A stretch of 64,000 bases of DNA from an uncultured Phocaeicola sp. (GCA_944319745.1 CALUET010000021.1:1-64000); one strand, 5' to 3'; counted from the first letter of the stretch, positions 28,186-37,822 are shown. Numbers and translations are program-made. Notes: a model not told the origin generated them from the sequence alone.

Positions 28186-29277
28186 TTACTGCAATTGAAG
28201 TGTTTTTATCGTTTCTACCAGTCGAACAAAGTCGTCGGGATATACATCGCCGATGTTTCCTATACGGAACGTATCGGCCTGTGAAATCTTTCCCGGATAT
28301 ATTACAAAGCCTTTTTCCTTAAGTTTCCGATAAAAGTCCTTGAAATTAAAATCTTTGGTCGGGTAATAAAAAGAGGTAATAACCGGCGATTGGTCTGAAT
28401 CGGGCAATAATGTCTGAAAATGCAAGGCACGCATTCCCTCAACCAATCTGCGATGGTTTTCGCAATAACGGGCGTGACGGGCAGAAACACCGCCTTCTTC
28501 TTTCAACTCCTTCAAGGCCTGCATGAATGCACGTACCACGTGTGTGGGCGATGTAAAGCGCCATTTTCCGTGTCCTTTCTCCATCACGTCCCATTGATCA
28601 TACAGGTCGAGAGACAAAGAGCGGGCAACTCCTTTGCATTTCTCCAGCAGAGAACGGCGAGCCAAAACGAATCCGAATCCGGGAACGCCCTGAATACATT
28701 TGTTGGCACTGCTGATCAGGAAATCAATTCCCAACGTTGCCATGTCAATGGGAACTCCACCAAAACTGCTCATCGCATCGACAATCAATACTTTTCCATG
28801 CCGTTTTACAACCGAAGCAATTGCCTCCAGCGGATTAAGCACGCCCGTAGTTGTTTCACAATGTACCACCGAAACATGCGTAACTTCCGGATGTTCCGAC
28901 AAATAGCGGTCTATCTCTTTCGGATCAACAGCCTGCGTTTCATCAAATTGCATCAGGTAATGATTCAAATGATGGTAATCGGCTATTGTCCCCATGCGCT
29001 TGCCATAAGCACCATTTGCCGCGATTAATAAAAAATCGTCGGGACGTACTACCGAATTCAACGCCGCCTCTACACAAAAAGTTCCGCTTCCTTGCATCAA
29101 AACGGCGGTATATTCTTCCGGCCGGCTGCTTGCCAAAGAGACAAGTTCCTGCCGAATCTTTTCCACAATCTCCACGTTATAATCTTCATCCCATGTGCAC
29201 CAATCGCTCATCATAACCTGTTTCACCGTTTCACTTGTCGTCAAAGGTCCGGGAGTCAATAACAAATAAGGTCTCAT
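28186..29277 (-). CDS. phnW: 2-aminoethylphosphonate-pyruvate transaminase
   Basis: A PLP enzyme that converts 2-aminoethylphosphonate and pyruvate to phosphonoacetaldehyde and alanine. The opening [15 protein letters not shown] is typical of PhnW, and the PLP-binding lysine is in SSANKCIQG (K193). VDAMSSFGG holds the PLP-interacting aspartate. At 363 aa it has the usual length. It lies 46 bases after phnX on the same strand. Confidence 0.95.
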   Translation of the reverse strand: MRPYLLLTPGPLTTSETVKQVMMSDWCTWDEDYNVEIVEKIRQELVSLASSRPEEYTAVLMQGSGTFCVEAALNSVVRPDDFLLIAANGAYGKRMGTIADYHHLNHYLMQFDETQAVDPKEIDRYLSEHPEVTHVSVVHCETTTGVLNPLEAIASVVKRHGKVLIVDAMSSFGGVPIDMATLGIDFLISSANKCIQGVPGFGFVLARRSLLEKCKGVARSLSLDLYDQWDVMEKGHGKWRFTSPTHVVRAFMQALKELKEEGGVSARHARYCENHRRLVEGMRALHFQTLLPDSDQSPVITSFYYPTKDFNFKDFYRKLKEKGFVIYPGKISQADTFRIGNIGDVYPDDFVRLVETIKTLQLQ

Positions 29278-29323
29278 ATCGTATTGTTGTTTTTATTGTT
29301 TTACGTTATTATTACAAAGAAAA

Positions 29324-30118
29324 TCACTCGTTATTCATTCGCAAGTTTATGCTATCTATCAATGAAGGAAGCTCTTTAATAGAGTCGACCACGTAATGAG
29401 CTCCCGCAGCATACATGCGCATGCGCACATCATTCATGCGTTGTTTCAATTCATCTTCCGGCAAAGCTTTCACTTCTTCTTCCGTCAAACCCAGTTCATT
29501 ACTGCCGAGAATCACTCCGACAGTCCACACTCCCGCATTCAATCCTTCCTTTATGTCGGAAATCGTATCACCGTATTTCAACACGAAAAAGCGCGAAGAT
29601 ACTGCCAGATCACACATGTTTTTATAAATCATATACGGATAAGGACGTCCGCCCGGCAGCTCGTCTGCCGTAACACAATGGTCCGGACGATAACCTTTCT
29701 CGGCAGCAGCCGGTATAACGACATCCATCATTTCGGATGTATATCCCGTTGTTGATCCTATTTTTATGCCTTTCTTCCGCAAAACATCGATGGTTTCGAT
29801 CACATCCGAGATGGGAGTCGTATATTCTTTCAGCGTTGCAAAAAGCAAACGCTGGAATTCGGAATACCGGCCGTCTACGTCTTTTTCCGTATATTTGCGC
29901 CCGTATTTTTCAAAAAATGCGTTTCCTATACGTTCCATTTCGAATAAAGCACGGATATGATCCCGTTTATTCAACCCCATCGGTCGGCGTGCTTCTTCTG
30001 CCGTAATGCGGATTCCAATTGTCTCAAAGCTTTTAATAAAGGCAGAAACCGGTGCAAAACACCCGTAATCGATGGCCGTTCCCGCCCAATCCATAATGAC
30101 ACATTCTATTTTCTTCAT
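29324..30118 (-). CDS. phnX: Phosphonoacetaldehyde hydrolase (phosphonatase)
   Basis: A HAD-superfamily enzyme that cleaves the C-P bond of phosphonoacetaldehyde to acetaldehyde and phosphate. The nucleophile aspartate is D10 in IMDWAGTAID, and the Schiff-base lysine is K51 in GLNKRDHI, both family-specific. At 264 aa it has the expected length. Its start overlaps the stop of the upstream DUF5690 gene by 4 bases (ATGA), indicating coupled translation. With PhnW it makes a complete aminoethylphosphonate degradation route. Confidence 0.95.
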   Translation of the reverse strand: MKKIECVIMDWAGTAIDYGCFAPVSAFIKSFETIGIRITAEEARRPMGLNKRDHIRALFEMERIGNAFFEKYGRKYTEKDVDGRYSEFQRLLFATLKEYTTPISDVIETIDVLRKKGIKIGSTTGYTSEMMDVVIPAAAEKGYRPDHCVTADELPGGRPYPYMIYKNMCDLAVSSRFFVLKYGDTISDIKEGLNAGVWTVGVILGSNELGLTEEEVKALPEDELKQRMNDVRMRMYAAGAHYVVDSIKELPSLIDSINLRMNNE

Positions 30119-31476
30119 ATTGCAGTTGTTGTTAAATAAATATTTTTTTCTTCAATCTCTTCTTTCTTTTCCATTTTCGTCGGCTCAGGCTTCGTACTTC
30201 TTCGCTTTGCCCGTATTATATAAATGAGAGAACCAACGAAAGCCACGCAGCAAACCATACCAATGTACAGGCTCATTTGGTTATAAAAATCCGTCCAATG
30301 TATATGAGAGGCGAAGAACTCTTTGAAAAGCAATAACGCCAATGTTCCCACATAGCCGATAAAGTCTATCGTAATGATGAAGAAACCCACATTCCCTTTT
30401 ACCTTAAAACAAGCGATAAAACGCTCAAAAAAGATTGTCTGAAAGCTGAGGTATGCTATATCCAAACAGAAACTTTGCAGGAAAAGCCAAACTTCCAGAG
30501 GTAAATTCAATTGCGAGAAATTGCCTCCGATAAAGGAAAGAGTTCCCATTCCGCCGATAGATAATATCAACAAAAAGCAAAGAACTTTCAGATGATCATA
30601 CGTTGTTGCCAGTAAAGCAAAGATGCAAAGCAATACAAACGTGGCAATCGTATCGACATAAGCAAAGGCCCATGAAGACACTTTACTTACATCGATGATG
30701 CAAACAATGAAGTCTTCTTTTATGTCACGCTGCACTGTCAGTAACAGATTGGCCGCAAAAAGCATAATCAACAACGGCATGAATTTATAAAACAAATTCC
30801 ATCTTTGCGCACCGTTCAGGGTTACTCTTTCCGTACGCGAAGCAATATCGGCAGCCGTAGGACGGGGAAATTTTGTCATCATCCAGCCGGTAAAACTCAA
30901 AAGCGGGAAGGCGATGGCACCTATCAATGCCGGCATCCAGAACTCACTGACGTGAAGTTCGTGCAAAACATACAGACCGAGTGACTTGGCTATGCCGGAA
31001 CTTAAGGCCATACTTACGCCCATAATGCTGGCAAGAATGTCGGTTGTGCGCCGACCTTCCAGGAAACTAAAGATAACTCCCCACATACATCCCAGCGAAA
31101 GCCCGTTAAAAAACAACGCAAAGATGTTATAAGGAGCAGGAAACAAGCCGAAAGCCAACAAAGACAATTCGGACAATGCTGCAGAACCTATAATAAATTT
31201 CAGTCGTCCCTCGGGACGTAATTCGGAAATATACTTAATGCCTAACAACTTTGCGAAGACATATCCCAACAATTGTACGATACTTACCGCAATTTTATAG
31301 TCCATTCCCCATATCTGCATCCCGGCAAATTCCGCCGCCGTAAAGGGCTTTCTTAAAGCATATACCAATGAATAAGAAAGAAGAGCGGTTCCTCCGGCCC
31401 AAAAGATGAAGAGCCAGTCGGGCATACCTCCCGATCTTTTCTCTTGAAGACGCTGAACTTTCGATGATAATTCCAT
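30115..31476 (-). CDS. DUF5690 multi-span membrane protein, candidate phosphonate transporter
   Basis: A 453-aa membrane protein with about twelve hydrophobic spans in an MFS-like arrangement. The first reads WLFIFWAGGTALLSYSLVYALRKPF, a pattern close to the organophosphate antiporter (GlpT/UhpT) entry segment. The C-terminus is charged (MEKKEEIEEKN). It is the first gene of the operon and is translationally coupled to phnX by a 4-base overlap. I infer it imports 2-aminoethylphosphonate across the inner membrane; no PhnCDE-type ABC transporter is present here. The family itself has no characterised member that I know of. Confidence 0.75.
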   Translation of the reverse strand: MELSSKVQRLQEKRSGGMPDWLFIFWAGGTALLSYSLVYALRKPFTAAEFAGMQIWGMDYKIAVSIVQLLGYVFAKLLGIKYISELRPEGRLKFIIGSAALSELSLLAFGLFPAPYNIFALFFNGLSLGCMWGVIFSFLEGRRTTDILASIMGVSMALSSGIAKSLGLYVLHELHVSEFWMPALIGAIAFPLLSFTGWMMTKFPRPTAADIASRTERVTLNGAQRWNLFYKFMPLLIMLFAANLLLTVQRDIKEDFIVCIIDVSKVSSWAFAYVDTIATFVLLCIFALLATTYDHLKVLCFLLILSIGGMGTLSFIGGNFSQLNLPLEVWLFLQSFCLDIAYLSFQTIFFERFIACFKVKGNVGFFIITIDFIGYVGTLALLLFKEFFASHIHWTDFYNQMSLYIGMVCCVAFVGSLIYIIRAKRRSTKPEPTKMEKKEEIEEKNIYLTTTAI

Positions 31477-31503
31477 GTTGTTTTTTCCTTTTTAATTCCG
31501 GTG

Positions 31504-31511
31504 CAAAAGTA
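31504..31511 (-). promoter_or_regulatory. -7 promoter element for the phosphonate operon
   Basis: The minus strand reads TACTTTTG (TAnnTTTG), 27 bases upstream of the DUF5690 start. Confidence 0.65.
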
Positions 31512-31677
31512 TTTCCCCGCATCCCTCCCAAAAATGAATAACGAATGAATCATTTCCGCGTAACAATTCAGTAATATTCATGCAACAGCATTCTCATAAA
31601 TACATAACAGAAACACCATAGAAACGAAATAGTTTTGTAATACAAAGCTCTTTATTTTTTAAGGCAAAAAATATGTG

Positions 31678-31685
31678 TAACTTTG
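31678..31685 (+). promoter_or_regulatory. -7 promoter element for the gene at 31717
   Basis: TAACTTTG matches TAnnTTTG, 31 bases upstream of the ATG. Confidence 0.65.
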
Positions 31686-31716
31686 TATTCGAAACAGACA
31701 AACAAGTAAGAATTTC

Positions 31717-32604
31717 ATGAACGAGCTGAAAGAAATATACGAACGTATTACCTTTTTGCGCCAGAAAGGTGTAAAGATGAAAGAAATGGCTCAACAAACG
31801 GACACCGCTCCCAGTGTATTATCTGCCATTTATACAACCGTTCTGCCGGAATATTTCAAAAACTTGAAGAAGGGCATGGAAGAAGATGAGGCGTTAGACA
31901 ATGCGCTTGTATGGGTAAATAATGTTTCAAAGAAGAAGCTTTTAAGTTCACTCGCCAAGTTCAAAAGAACACTCTTCGCCATGGATGCACATCCCAAAAC
32001 GCATGAAGCCGAGGAAAACAACCCGTTCCTTTCTCTGTTGAACGAGAACATGCAAGAAACTGTAAACCGAATCAACAGTTACAGCGGGATTTATTTAAGC
32101 TACAGCATCTCGTCAAGTAACAAAAATCTTAAGGTCGAACCCTACCTTATAACTCCATCAAAGGGCGGGAACTTCGCGGAGATGTATCATCGTAATTCGC
32201 GCGGCTCCACACATCAAGGCATTGTTTTAATGAACGGAGTGAATCATTTGTACCTGGTGTTCAACGAACATCAAGCACCACAACTCGCCCTTTTCCATAT
32301 TTGCCTGAAACTTCCCATGCATGAACATCCGCCTTTCTTGCGGGGAATCTACACCTGTTTCGATTATAATTACAATCCCATTGCAAGAAGAATTCTGTTT
32401 GTCAAGCAAAACGACAGCATTTCTCCCGAAGAATTTGCCAAACTTAAAGCCGAACTAAAGGCGCCCGAGCAATTGGACGAGACGGAAAAAATATATTACG
32501 ACTACACGTGCCAGGCGGAAGATGTCATCCGGATGTGCAACATTCCCTCACCTCACATGACAAACGACGACCTGATACAGGAAAAGAAAATCCTTTCCAT
32601 TTAA
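31717..32604 (+). CDS. Protein of unknown function with an HTH-like N-terminus
   Basis: A 295-aa protein I do not recognise. Residues 5-35 (YERITFLRQKGVKMKEMAQQ.. SVLSAIY) could form a helix-turn-helix of the Cro/C1 type, with an invariant-looking GVKMKEMA first helix. The remaining region has no transmembrane segment or signal peptide and contains a mixed alpha/beta part rich in aromatic residues (about 110-230). It has its own promoter and is followed by queA, 57 bases downstream, which also has its own -7 box. A regulator role is possible from the N-terminus only. Confidence 0.8.
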   Translation: MNELKEIYERITFLRQKGVKMKEMAQQTDTAPSVLSAIYTTVLPEYFKNLKKGMEEDEALDNALVWVNNVSKKKLLSSLAKFKRTLFAMDAHPKTHEAEENNPFLSLLNENMQETVNRINSYSGIYLSYSISSSNKNLKVEPYLITPSKGGNFAEMYHRNSRGSTHQGIVLMNGVNHLYLVFNEHQAPQLALFHICLKLPMHEHPPFLRGIYTCFDYNYNPIARRILFVKQNDSISPEEFAKLKAELKAPEQLDETEKIYYDYTCQAEDVIRMCNIPSPHMTNDDLIQEKKILSI

Positions 32605-32625
32605 ACCGAGCCGGCAATATTATTG

Positions 32626-32633
32626 TAATTTTG
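32626..32633 (+). promoter_or_regulatory. -7 promoter element for queA
   Basis: TAATTTTG matches TAnnTTTG, 28 bases upstream of the queA ATG. Confidence 0.6.
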
Positions 32634-32661
32634 CCGCAAATTCATAATCGGACAACTGGAT

Positions 32662-33879
32662 ATGACAGAAACAAGACAGATAAGAATCAGTGACTACAAC
32701 TACAACCTTCCGGAAGAACGTATCGCCAAATTTCCACTCCCCGTACGCGATCAATCCAAATTATTGGTATATCGGCATGGGAATATAGAAGAATCCGTAT
32801 TCACATTCCTGCCCGATTTTCTCGAAACGGGCGAACTTATGATCTTCAATAATACGAAGGTGATACAGGCACGCCTGCACTTCCGCAAAGAAACAGGAGC
32901 GCTCATTGAAATATTCTGCCTGGAACCTATCCTGCCGAACGACTATGCTTTGAATTTCCAACAGAGGAATCATGTGGCATGGCTCTGCATGATAGGGAAC
33001 CTTAAAAAGTGGAAAGAAGGCAATTTATGCCGACAAATCACCATAAACGGGCAGACTGTCACTCTGACGGCCCGGCGTGGAGAATGCAGAGGAACGAGTC
33101 ACTGGGTGGATTTTTTCTGGGACAATGAAGAAATCACATTCGCCGACATACTGGAATCTTTCGGCGAACTGCCCATACCACCCTATTTAAATCGCGACAC
33201 TCAGGAGAGCGACAAAGAAACATACCAAACCGTTTATTCGAAAATAAAAGGTTCTGTGGCCGCCCCCACCGCGGGCTTACATTTCACGGAACGCGTGCTT
33301 AATGATCTGAGAAGGAAAGGAATTGACCTGGAAGAAGTAACTCTTCACGTGGGTGCCGGCACATTCAAACCGGTAAAGAGCGAATTGATTGAAGGACATG
33401 AAATGCATACCGAATATATTTCGGTGAATAAATCGACCATAAAGAAGCTGTTAAAGCACAACGGAGAAGCCGTTGCCGTAGGAACAACTTCGGTGCGAAC
33501 TTTAGAAAGCCTGTATTATATAGGTGCAACCGTCGCAAACAATCCCGATGCCAATCAGGAAGACCTGCACGTAAAACAGTGGATTCCTTACCAAAAGCCC
33601 GATACGCTTTCTACCACCGAAGCACTGCAAGCATTACTCGGATACATGAATTGTCATCAAATCGATACATTGCATGCCAGCACACAAATCATTATTGCTC
33701 CGGGATACCGGTATAAAATCGTCAAAAAGATGATTACCAACTTCCACCAACCCCAAAGCACATTGCTGCTTCTTGTGTCAGCTTTTGTCAACGGAAACTG
33801 GAAAACAATCTACCGATACGCCCTCGATCACGGATTTCGTTTCCTCAGTTATGGCGATTCCTCGCTGCTCATTCCATAA
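32662..33879 (+). CDS. queA: S-adenosylmethionine:tRNA ribosyltransferase-isomerase
   Basis: Transfers and isomerises the ribosyl moiety of SAM to preQ1-modified tRNA to form epoxyqueuosine. Family blocks are present in order: DYNYNLPEERIAKFPLPVRDQSKLLVYRHG, GELMIFNNTKVIQARL, GSVAAPTAGLHFT and TLHVGAGTFKPVK. The C-terminus ends with FLSYGDSSLLIP, where queA normally has FSYGDAMLI. At 405 aa it is within the family range, with a short internal insert relative to E. coli QueA (356). Confidence 0.94.
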   Translation: MTETRQIRISDYNYNLPEERIAKFPLPVRDQSKLLVYRHGNIEESVFTFLPDFLETGELMIFNNTKVIQARLHFRKETGALIEIFCLEPILPNDYALNFQQRNHVAWLCMIGNLKKWKEGNLCRQITINGQTVTLTARRGECRGTSHWVDFFWDNEEITFADILESFGELPIPPYLNRDTQESDKETYQTVYSKIKGSVAAPTAGLHFTERVLNDLRRKGIDLEEVTLHVGAGTFKPVKSELIEGHEMHTEYISVNKSTIKKLLKHNGEAVAVGTTSVRTLESLYYIGATVANNPDANQEDLHVKQWIPYQKPDTLSTTEALQALLGYMNCHQIDTLHASTQIIIAPGYRYKIVKKMITNFHQPQSTLLLLVSAFVNGNWKTIYRYALDHGFRFLSYGDSSLLIP

Positions 33880-33950
33880 AACCCGGCCGTCTTTCCGAAG
33901 AAAGGCCACGGAGTTTTCACCGATTCCCCGCCATGTTTTTACACAATAAA

Positions 33951-33994
33951 AGAGAAAGAGCAGACCGTTTGTTACGACGTTCTGCTCTTTCCCT
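33951..33994 (-). terminator. Terminator after the tRNA-Gln pair
   Basis: The stem AGAGAAAGAGCAGA/TCTGCTCTTTCCCT, read on the minus strand, ends in CTCTTTTATT downstream of the second tRNA. It is not T-rich on the plus strand, so it serves the minus-strand tRNA transcript. Confidence 0.75.
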
Positions 33995-33995
33995 G

Positions 33996-34066
33996 TTGGG
34001 CTACTCGGATTCGAACCAAGAAAAACAGGACCAGAATCTGTTGTGTTACCATTACACCATAGCCCA
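33996..34066 (-). tRNA. tRNA-Gln (anticodon CTG), copy 2 of the transcript
   Basis: Minus-strand 71-base tRNA. Acceptor TGGGCTA pairs with TAGCCCA, the D-arm is GTGTAATGGTAACAC, the anticodon loop is TTCTGGT with anticodon CTG (34032-34034), and the T-arm includes GGTTCGAATCC. U1 and the CTG anticodon identify glutamine. The base pair closing the anticodon loop is A31-C39, a mismatch. CCA is not encoded. Confidence 0.93.
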
Positions 34067-34116
34067 CTCTAAAGAAATAGATTCCCTGCATAAGTTCCAC
34101 TCACGCCGGGAAACTG

Positions 34117-34187
34117 TTGGGCTACTCGGATTCGAACCAAGAAAAACAGGACCAGAATCTGTTGTGTTACCATTACACCATAGCCCA
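34117..34187 (-). tRNA. tRNA-Gln (anticodon CTG), copy 1 of the transcript
   Basis: Identical in sequence to the copy at 33996-34066, with the same A31-C39 mismatch; anticodon at 34153-34155. It lies 50 bases upstream on the same minus-strand transcript. A -7 box at 34223-34230 serves both. Confidence 0.93.
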
Positions 34188-34222
34188 AAAATAAGGATGT
34201 TTCCCTCATTTCTTCGATGGTG

Positions 34223-34230
34223 CAAAGGTA
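34223..34230 (-). promoter_or_regulatory. -7 promoter element for the tRNA-Gln pair
   Basis: The minus strand reads TACCTTTG (TAnnTTTG), 35 bases upstream of the first tRNA. Confidence 0.65.
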
Positions 34231-34402
34231 CAACAATTTCGGAAGATGCAAAGTTTTTAAATCCTTTTTTTAAGAAGACTTCCATTTTCTCCTGCGTTTC
34301 CTGCAGCGTTTTCAGAAAAACATATCGCTCTTTTGACAACAAAAATACACAAAAGAAAAAGAGAATTAAGAAAGTTTCTTTCGAAATATTCAGAAAAGCA
34401 AG

Positions 34403-34410
34403 TATATTTG
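34403..34410 (+). promoter_or_regulatory. -7 promoter element for rsfS-ftsH-cdsA
   Basis: TATATTTG matches TAnnTTTG, with TTTC about 21 bases upstream as a weak -33 element. It lies 49 bases before the rsfS ATG. Confidence 0.65.
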
Positions 34411-34459
34411 TCCGCTCATTAGACAAACTTTAAAGCATAGAAATCTTATACAAAACATA

Positions 34460-34819
34460 ATGAACGAAACGAAAGTATTAGTTGAACGAATTAAAGAAGG
34501 CATACAAGAAAAGAAAGGAAAAAACATCGTCATTGCAGATTTAACCCAAATAGACGATACAATCTGCAATTATTTTGTCATCTGTCAAGGCAATTCTCCA
34601 AGCCAAGTTCTGGCTATTGTCGACTCTATAAAGGATTATGTAAAAGAAAACACGGGAATAAAAGTCTACGCCATCGACGGGATACACAACGCACAATGGG
34701 TAGCAATGGATTATAGCGACGTGGTGGTTCACGTATTCCTGCCGGACGTTCGAGAGTTTTATAACCTGGAACACTTATGGGCGGACGCACAATTAACCCG
34801 AATCCCCGACTTAGATTAA
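34460..34819 (+). CDS. rsfS: Ribosome silencing factor
   Basis: A 119-aa RsfS/Iojap protein that binds ribosomal protein uL14 on the large subunit and blocks subunit joining under starvation. The conserved stretches are DDTICNYFVICQGNSPSQVLAIVDSI and WVAMDYSDVVVHVF, ending REFYNLEHLWADAQ, all family-typical. It is the first gene of rsfS-ftsH-cdsA, a gene order recurrent in Bacteroidetes. ftsH starts 26 bases downstream. Confidence 0.95.
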   Translation: MNETKVLVERIKEGIQEKKGKNIVIADLTQIDDTICNYFVICQGNSPSQVLAIVDSIKDYVKENTGIKVYAIDGIHNAQWVAMDYSDVVVHVFLPDVREFYNLEHLWADAQLTRIPDLD

Positions 34820-34845
34820 CAAATACATCTACATAAATTGAACAT

Positions 34846-36873
34846 ATGAACGAAAATAACAATAATAAACCCAAGATTAATGTTCCTCGTCCAAGCCTGA
34901 CTTGGCTGTACATCCTCATCGCAATATCGCTTGCGGTTATGTTCTTTTTCGGAGAAGGAAGCGGAGTTTATAAGGAAGTTTCCTACACCGAGTTCAAAGA
35001 ATACGTAAAGAAAGATTACATAAGTAAGATTATTGCTTACGATAACAACACCGTCGATGCGTTCATCAAACCCGAACATATTGCCGATGTATTTAAGGCC
35101 GATGCCAAAAAAGTGGGGAGAAGTCCTTCCGTGAAAGTAGGCATTTTATCGGCGGAAGGCTTCGAATCGTTTATAAATACGGAAGAAGCAGCCGGACATT
35201 TCTCGGGCTCTGTGGAATATAAGAAGACGACCAACTACTTCAGTCAGATATTTTGGAGCATCGCACCGCTATTGTTCCTTTTCGCATTGTGGATGTTTGC
35301 CATGAGACGTATGAGCGGAGGCGCCGGTCCGGGCGGAGGAAACAACGTATTCAACGTGGGAAAGAGCAAAGCGCAACTCTTTGATAAAGGCTCTACACGG
35401 GTAACTTTTAAAGACGTAGCGGGACAAGCTGCTGCAAAGCAGGAAGTGGAAGAAATCGTGGAATTCCTTAAACATCCCCAAAAATATACGGAATTGGGAG
35501 GAAAGATACCGAAGGGTGCGTTACTTGTCGGGCCTCCGGGAACAGGAAAGACCTTATTGGCCAAAGCAGTTGCCGGGGAAGCCGATGTACCATTCTTCTC
35601 CATTTCCGGATCCGACTTCGTTGAAATGTTTGTAGGAGTGGGAGCTTCACGTGTGCGCGACCTCTTCCGTCAGGCAAAAGAAAAGTCTCCTTGCATTATT
35701 TTCATCGACGAAATAGATGCTGTAGGCCGGGCTCGTGGTAAAAACCCCAGCATGGGCGGCAACGATGAACGGGAAAATACGTTAAATCAATTGCTCACTG
35801 AGATGGATGGATTTGGTTCCAACAGTGGGGTCATCATATTGGCTGCGACAAACCGCGTAGACATTTTGGATAAAGCACTGCTTCGGGCAGGACGTTTCGA
35901 CCGACAAATTTATGTGGATCTCCCCGACTTAAACGAACGGAAGGAAGTCTTTGGCGTACATCTTCGCCCGCTTAAACTCGACAACAGCGTAGATGTTGAT
36001 TTATTGGCGAGACAAACTCCGGGATTCAGCGGGGCCGACATAGCCAATGTATGCAACGAAGCAGCACTGATAGCGGCAAGACATTCTAAAAAGGCCGTGG
36101 GAAAACAAGATTTCCTGAGCGCCATCGACAGAATTGTAGGCGGGCTGGAAAAGAAAACAAAAATAATGACTGCCGAAGAGAAGCGCACCATTGCCTTGCA
36201 TGAGGCCGGACATGCCACCATTTCATGGTTCTTAGAGCATGCAAACCCGCTGGTAAAGGTCACAATTGTTCCGCGCGGACGTGCATTAGGCGCCGCGTGG
36301 TATCTTCCCGAAGAACGACAAATTACCACAAAAGAGCAGATGCTTGACGAAATGTGTGCGACACTGGGAGGAAGAGCCGCCGAAGAAACGTTCATCGGAC
36401 ATATATCAACCGGCGCAATCAACGACTTGGAACGGGTAACCAAACAGGCTTACGGCATGATTGCATACGCAGGAATGAGTGAAAAGCTGCCCAACCTGTG
36501 TTATTACAATAACGACGAATACAGCTTTAACAAGCCTTACAGCGAGCATACCGCCGAAATCATCGACCAGGAAGTCAAGAAAATGATCAACGAACAATAT
36601 GCCCGTGCTAAGGAATTGCTGGCAATCCATAAGGAAGGACATAACCAGCTTGCCCAACTGCTGATAGAGAAAGAGGTTATCTTTGCCGAGGACGTCGAGA
36701 AAATATTCGGCAAACGTCCTTGGGCTTCACGCTCGGAAGAGATCATGGCGGCAGAGAACAATACGACAGAGGCTGAAGACAAAAAAGACAATGCCCCCGA
36801 AGCGCCGGCTGAAACACCGGCACCTTCTGACGAAAAGGCCGAGACAGACAAAGAAGAACAAGGCGAGAATTGA
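34846..36873 (+). CDS. ftsH: ATP-dependent zinc metalloprotease FtsH
   Basis: A membrane AAA+ protease for quality control of membrane proteins. Two spans (about residues 19-38 and 138-155) flank a periplasmic domain. Walker A is GPPGTGKT (229-236), Walker B is [11 protein letters not shown], and the zinc-binding HEAGH is at 452-456. The C-terminal tail is an acidic, Ala/Pro-rich low-complexity stretch of about 40 residues that is not part of the catalytic core. Its length is 675 aa. It is translated just after rsfS and precedes cdsA by 30 bases. Confidence 0.96.
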   Translation: MNENNNNKPKINVPRPSLTWLYILIAISLAVMFFFGEGSGVYKEVSYTEFKEYVKKDYISKIIAYDNNTVDAFIKPEHIADVFKADAKKVGRSPSVKVGILSAEGFESFINTEEAAGHFSGSVEYKKTTNYFSQIFWSIAPLLFLFALWMFAMRRMSGGAGPGGGNNVFNVGKSKAQLFDKGSTRVTFKDVAGQAAAKQEVEEIVEFLKHPQKYTELGGKIPKGALLVGPPGTGKTLLAKAVAGEADVPFFSISGSDFVEMFVGVGASRVRDLFRQAKEKSPCIIFIDEIDAVGRARGKNPSMGGNDERENTLNQLLTEMDGFGSNSGVIILAATNRVDILDKALLRAGRFDRQIYVDLPDLNERKEVFGVHLRPLKLDNSVDVDLLARQTPGFSGADIANVCNEAALIAARHSKKAVGKQDFLSAIDRIVGGLEKKTKIMTAEEKRTIALHEAGHATISWFLEHANPLVKVTIVPRGRALGAAWYLPEERQITTKEQMLDEMCATLGGRAAEETFIGHISTGAINDLERVTKQAYGMIAYAGMSEKLPNLCYYNNDEYSFNKPYSEHTAEIIDQEVKKMINEQYARAKELLAIHKEGHNQLAQLLIEKEVIFAEDVEKIFGKRPWASRSEEIMAAENNTTEAEDKKDNAPEAPAETPAPSDEKAETDKEEQGEN

Positions 36874-36903
36874 TTTAAAACAATGCAATCATAAGCATAC
36901 ATC

Positions 36904-37743
36904 ATGAAAAACAATTTCATACAACGAACCATTACCGGAGTGCTGTTTGTGGCAGTCTTGGTGGGATGTATTATAGGGGGGCCCGTATCGTTTACCGTCC
37001 TTTTCGCCCTGATAAGCGGACTGGCCATTTATGAGTTCGGCACAATCGTCAACAAATACGGAGATGCGCGCATGAATACGCGCATGTCTGCCTTGGGAGG
37101 CGTCGTCTTGTTCTTATGCTTCGGATACATCAGTCTTGTACCCGGACGCAATGAAATCTTCATCCCTTACCTATTGTTTCCGCTATATATTTTCATTGAA
37201 GGACTGTATCGGACGGAGAAAAACGCGATAAACAACTGGGCATACGGACTGATGAGTCAGGTTTATATCGCATTACCTTTCGCTCTTCTCAATGTTTTGG
37301 CCTATCAATCTTCTGCGGAAACCAGCATGTCCCAGTACAATCCCGTGCTTCCTTTATCCATTTTTATCTTTAACTGGGTAAACGATACCGGCGCCTATTG
37401 CACGGGAGTCCTATTTGGGAAACACCGTTTGTTTGAACGAATTTCTCCGAAGAAGTCATGGGAAGGATCAATAGGCGGCGCCATTTTCAGCATCATCGCC
37501 GCAATCGTATTGGCACATTTCTTCACATTCCTGACAATGGGCGAATGGATTGGATTGGGACTGACCGTTGTTGTATTCGGAACATGGGGAGATTTGACGG
37601 AATCGCTGCTGAAACGTACGCTGGGAATTAAGGATTCGGGAAATATTTTACCGGGACATGGTGGTTTGCTCGACCGCTTCGACAGCACTTTACTTGCAGT
37701 TCCTGCCGCCGTAATTTACTTATATTGTCTGGAATTGATTTAG
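36904..37743 (+). CDS. cdsA: Phosphatidate cytidylyltransferase
   Basis: Makes CDP-diacylglycerol from phosphatidate and CTP at the inner membrane. The 279-aa protein has about seven to eight spans, and the CdsA signature appears near the C-terminus as SLLKRTLGIKDSGNILPGHGG. The LFGKHRLFERISPKKSWEGSIGG stretch is also conserved. It is the last gene of rsfS-ftsH-cdsA. Confidence 0.95.
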   Translation: MKNNFIQRTITGVLFVAVLVGCIIGGPVSFTVLFALISGLAIYEFGTIVNKYGDARMNTRMSALGGVVLFLCFGYISLVPGRNEIFIPYLLFPLYIFIEGLYRTEKNAINNWAYGLMSQVYIALPFALLNVLAYQSSAETSMSQYNPVLPLSIFIFNWVNDTGAYCTGVLFGKHRLFERISPKKSWEGSIGGAIFSIIAAIVLAHFFTFLTMGEWIGLGLTVVVFGTWGDLTESLLKRTLGIKDSGNILPGHGGLLDRFDSTLLAVPAAVIYLYCLELI

Positions 37744-37786
37744 ACAGAATAACCAGCCTGCCGGTACGAAACCAATAGAAAAACGA

Positions 37787-37822
37787 ATGAAAGCTATGAC
37801 ATGACCGGCTTTCATCCGTTTT
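37787..37822 (+). terminator. Terminator after cdsA
   Basis: The stem ATGAAAGC/GCTTTCAT is followed by CCGTTTTTC. The right arm overlaps the stop codon of the convergent lpxB gene. Confidence 0.55.

Larger units (their letters stand above)
33993..34187. repeat. Tandem duplication of a 74-base tRNA-Gln block
   Basis: Positions 33993-34066 and 34114-34187 are identical, offset by 121 bases. The sequence between the blocks (34067-34113) shows no similarity to the flanks, so the duplication covers little more than the tRNA. Confidence 0.9.

Noticed and set aside
33885-33925. Hairpin after queA as a terminator
   Set aside because: Only a short CTTTC/GAAAG core with imperfect extension and no T-run right after it, so too weak to list.
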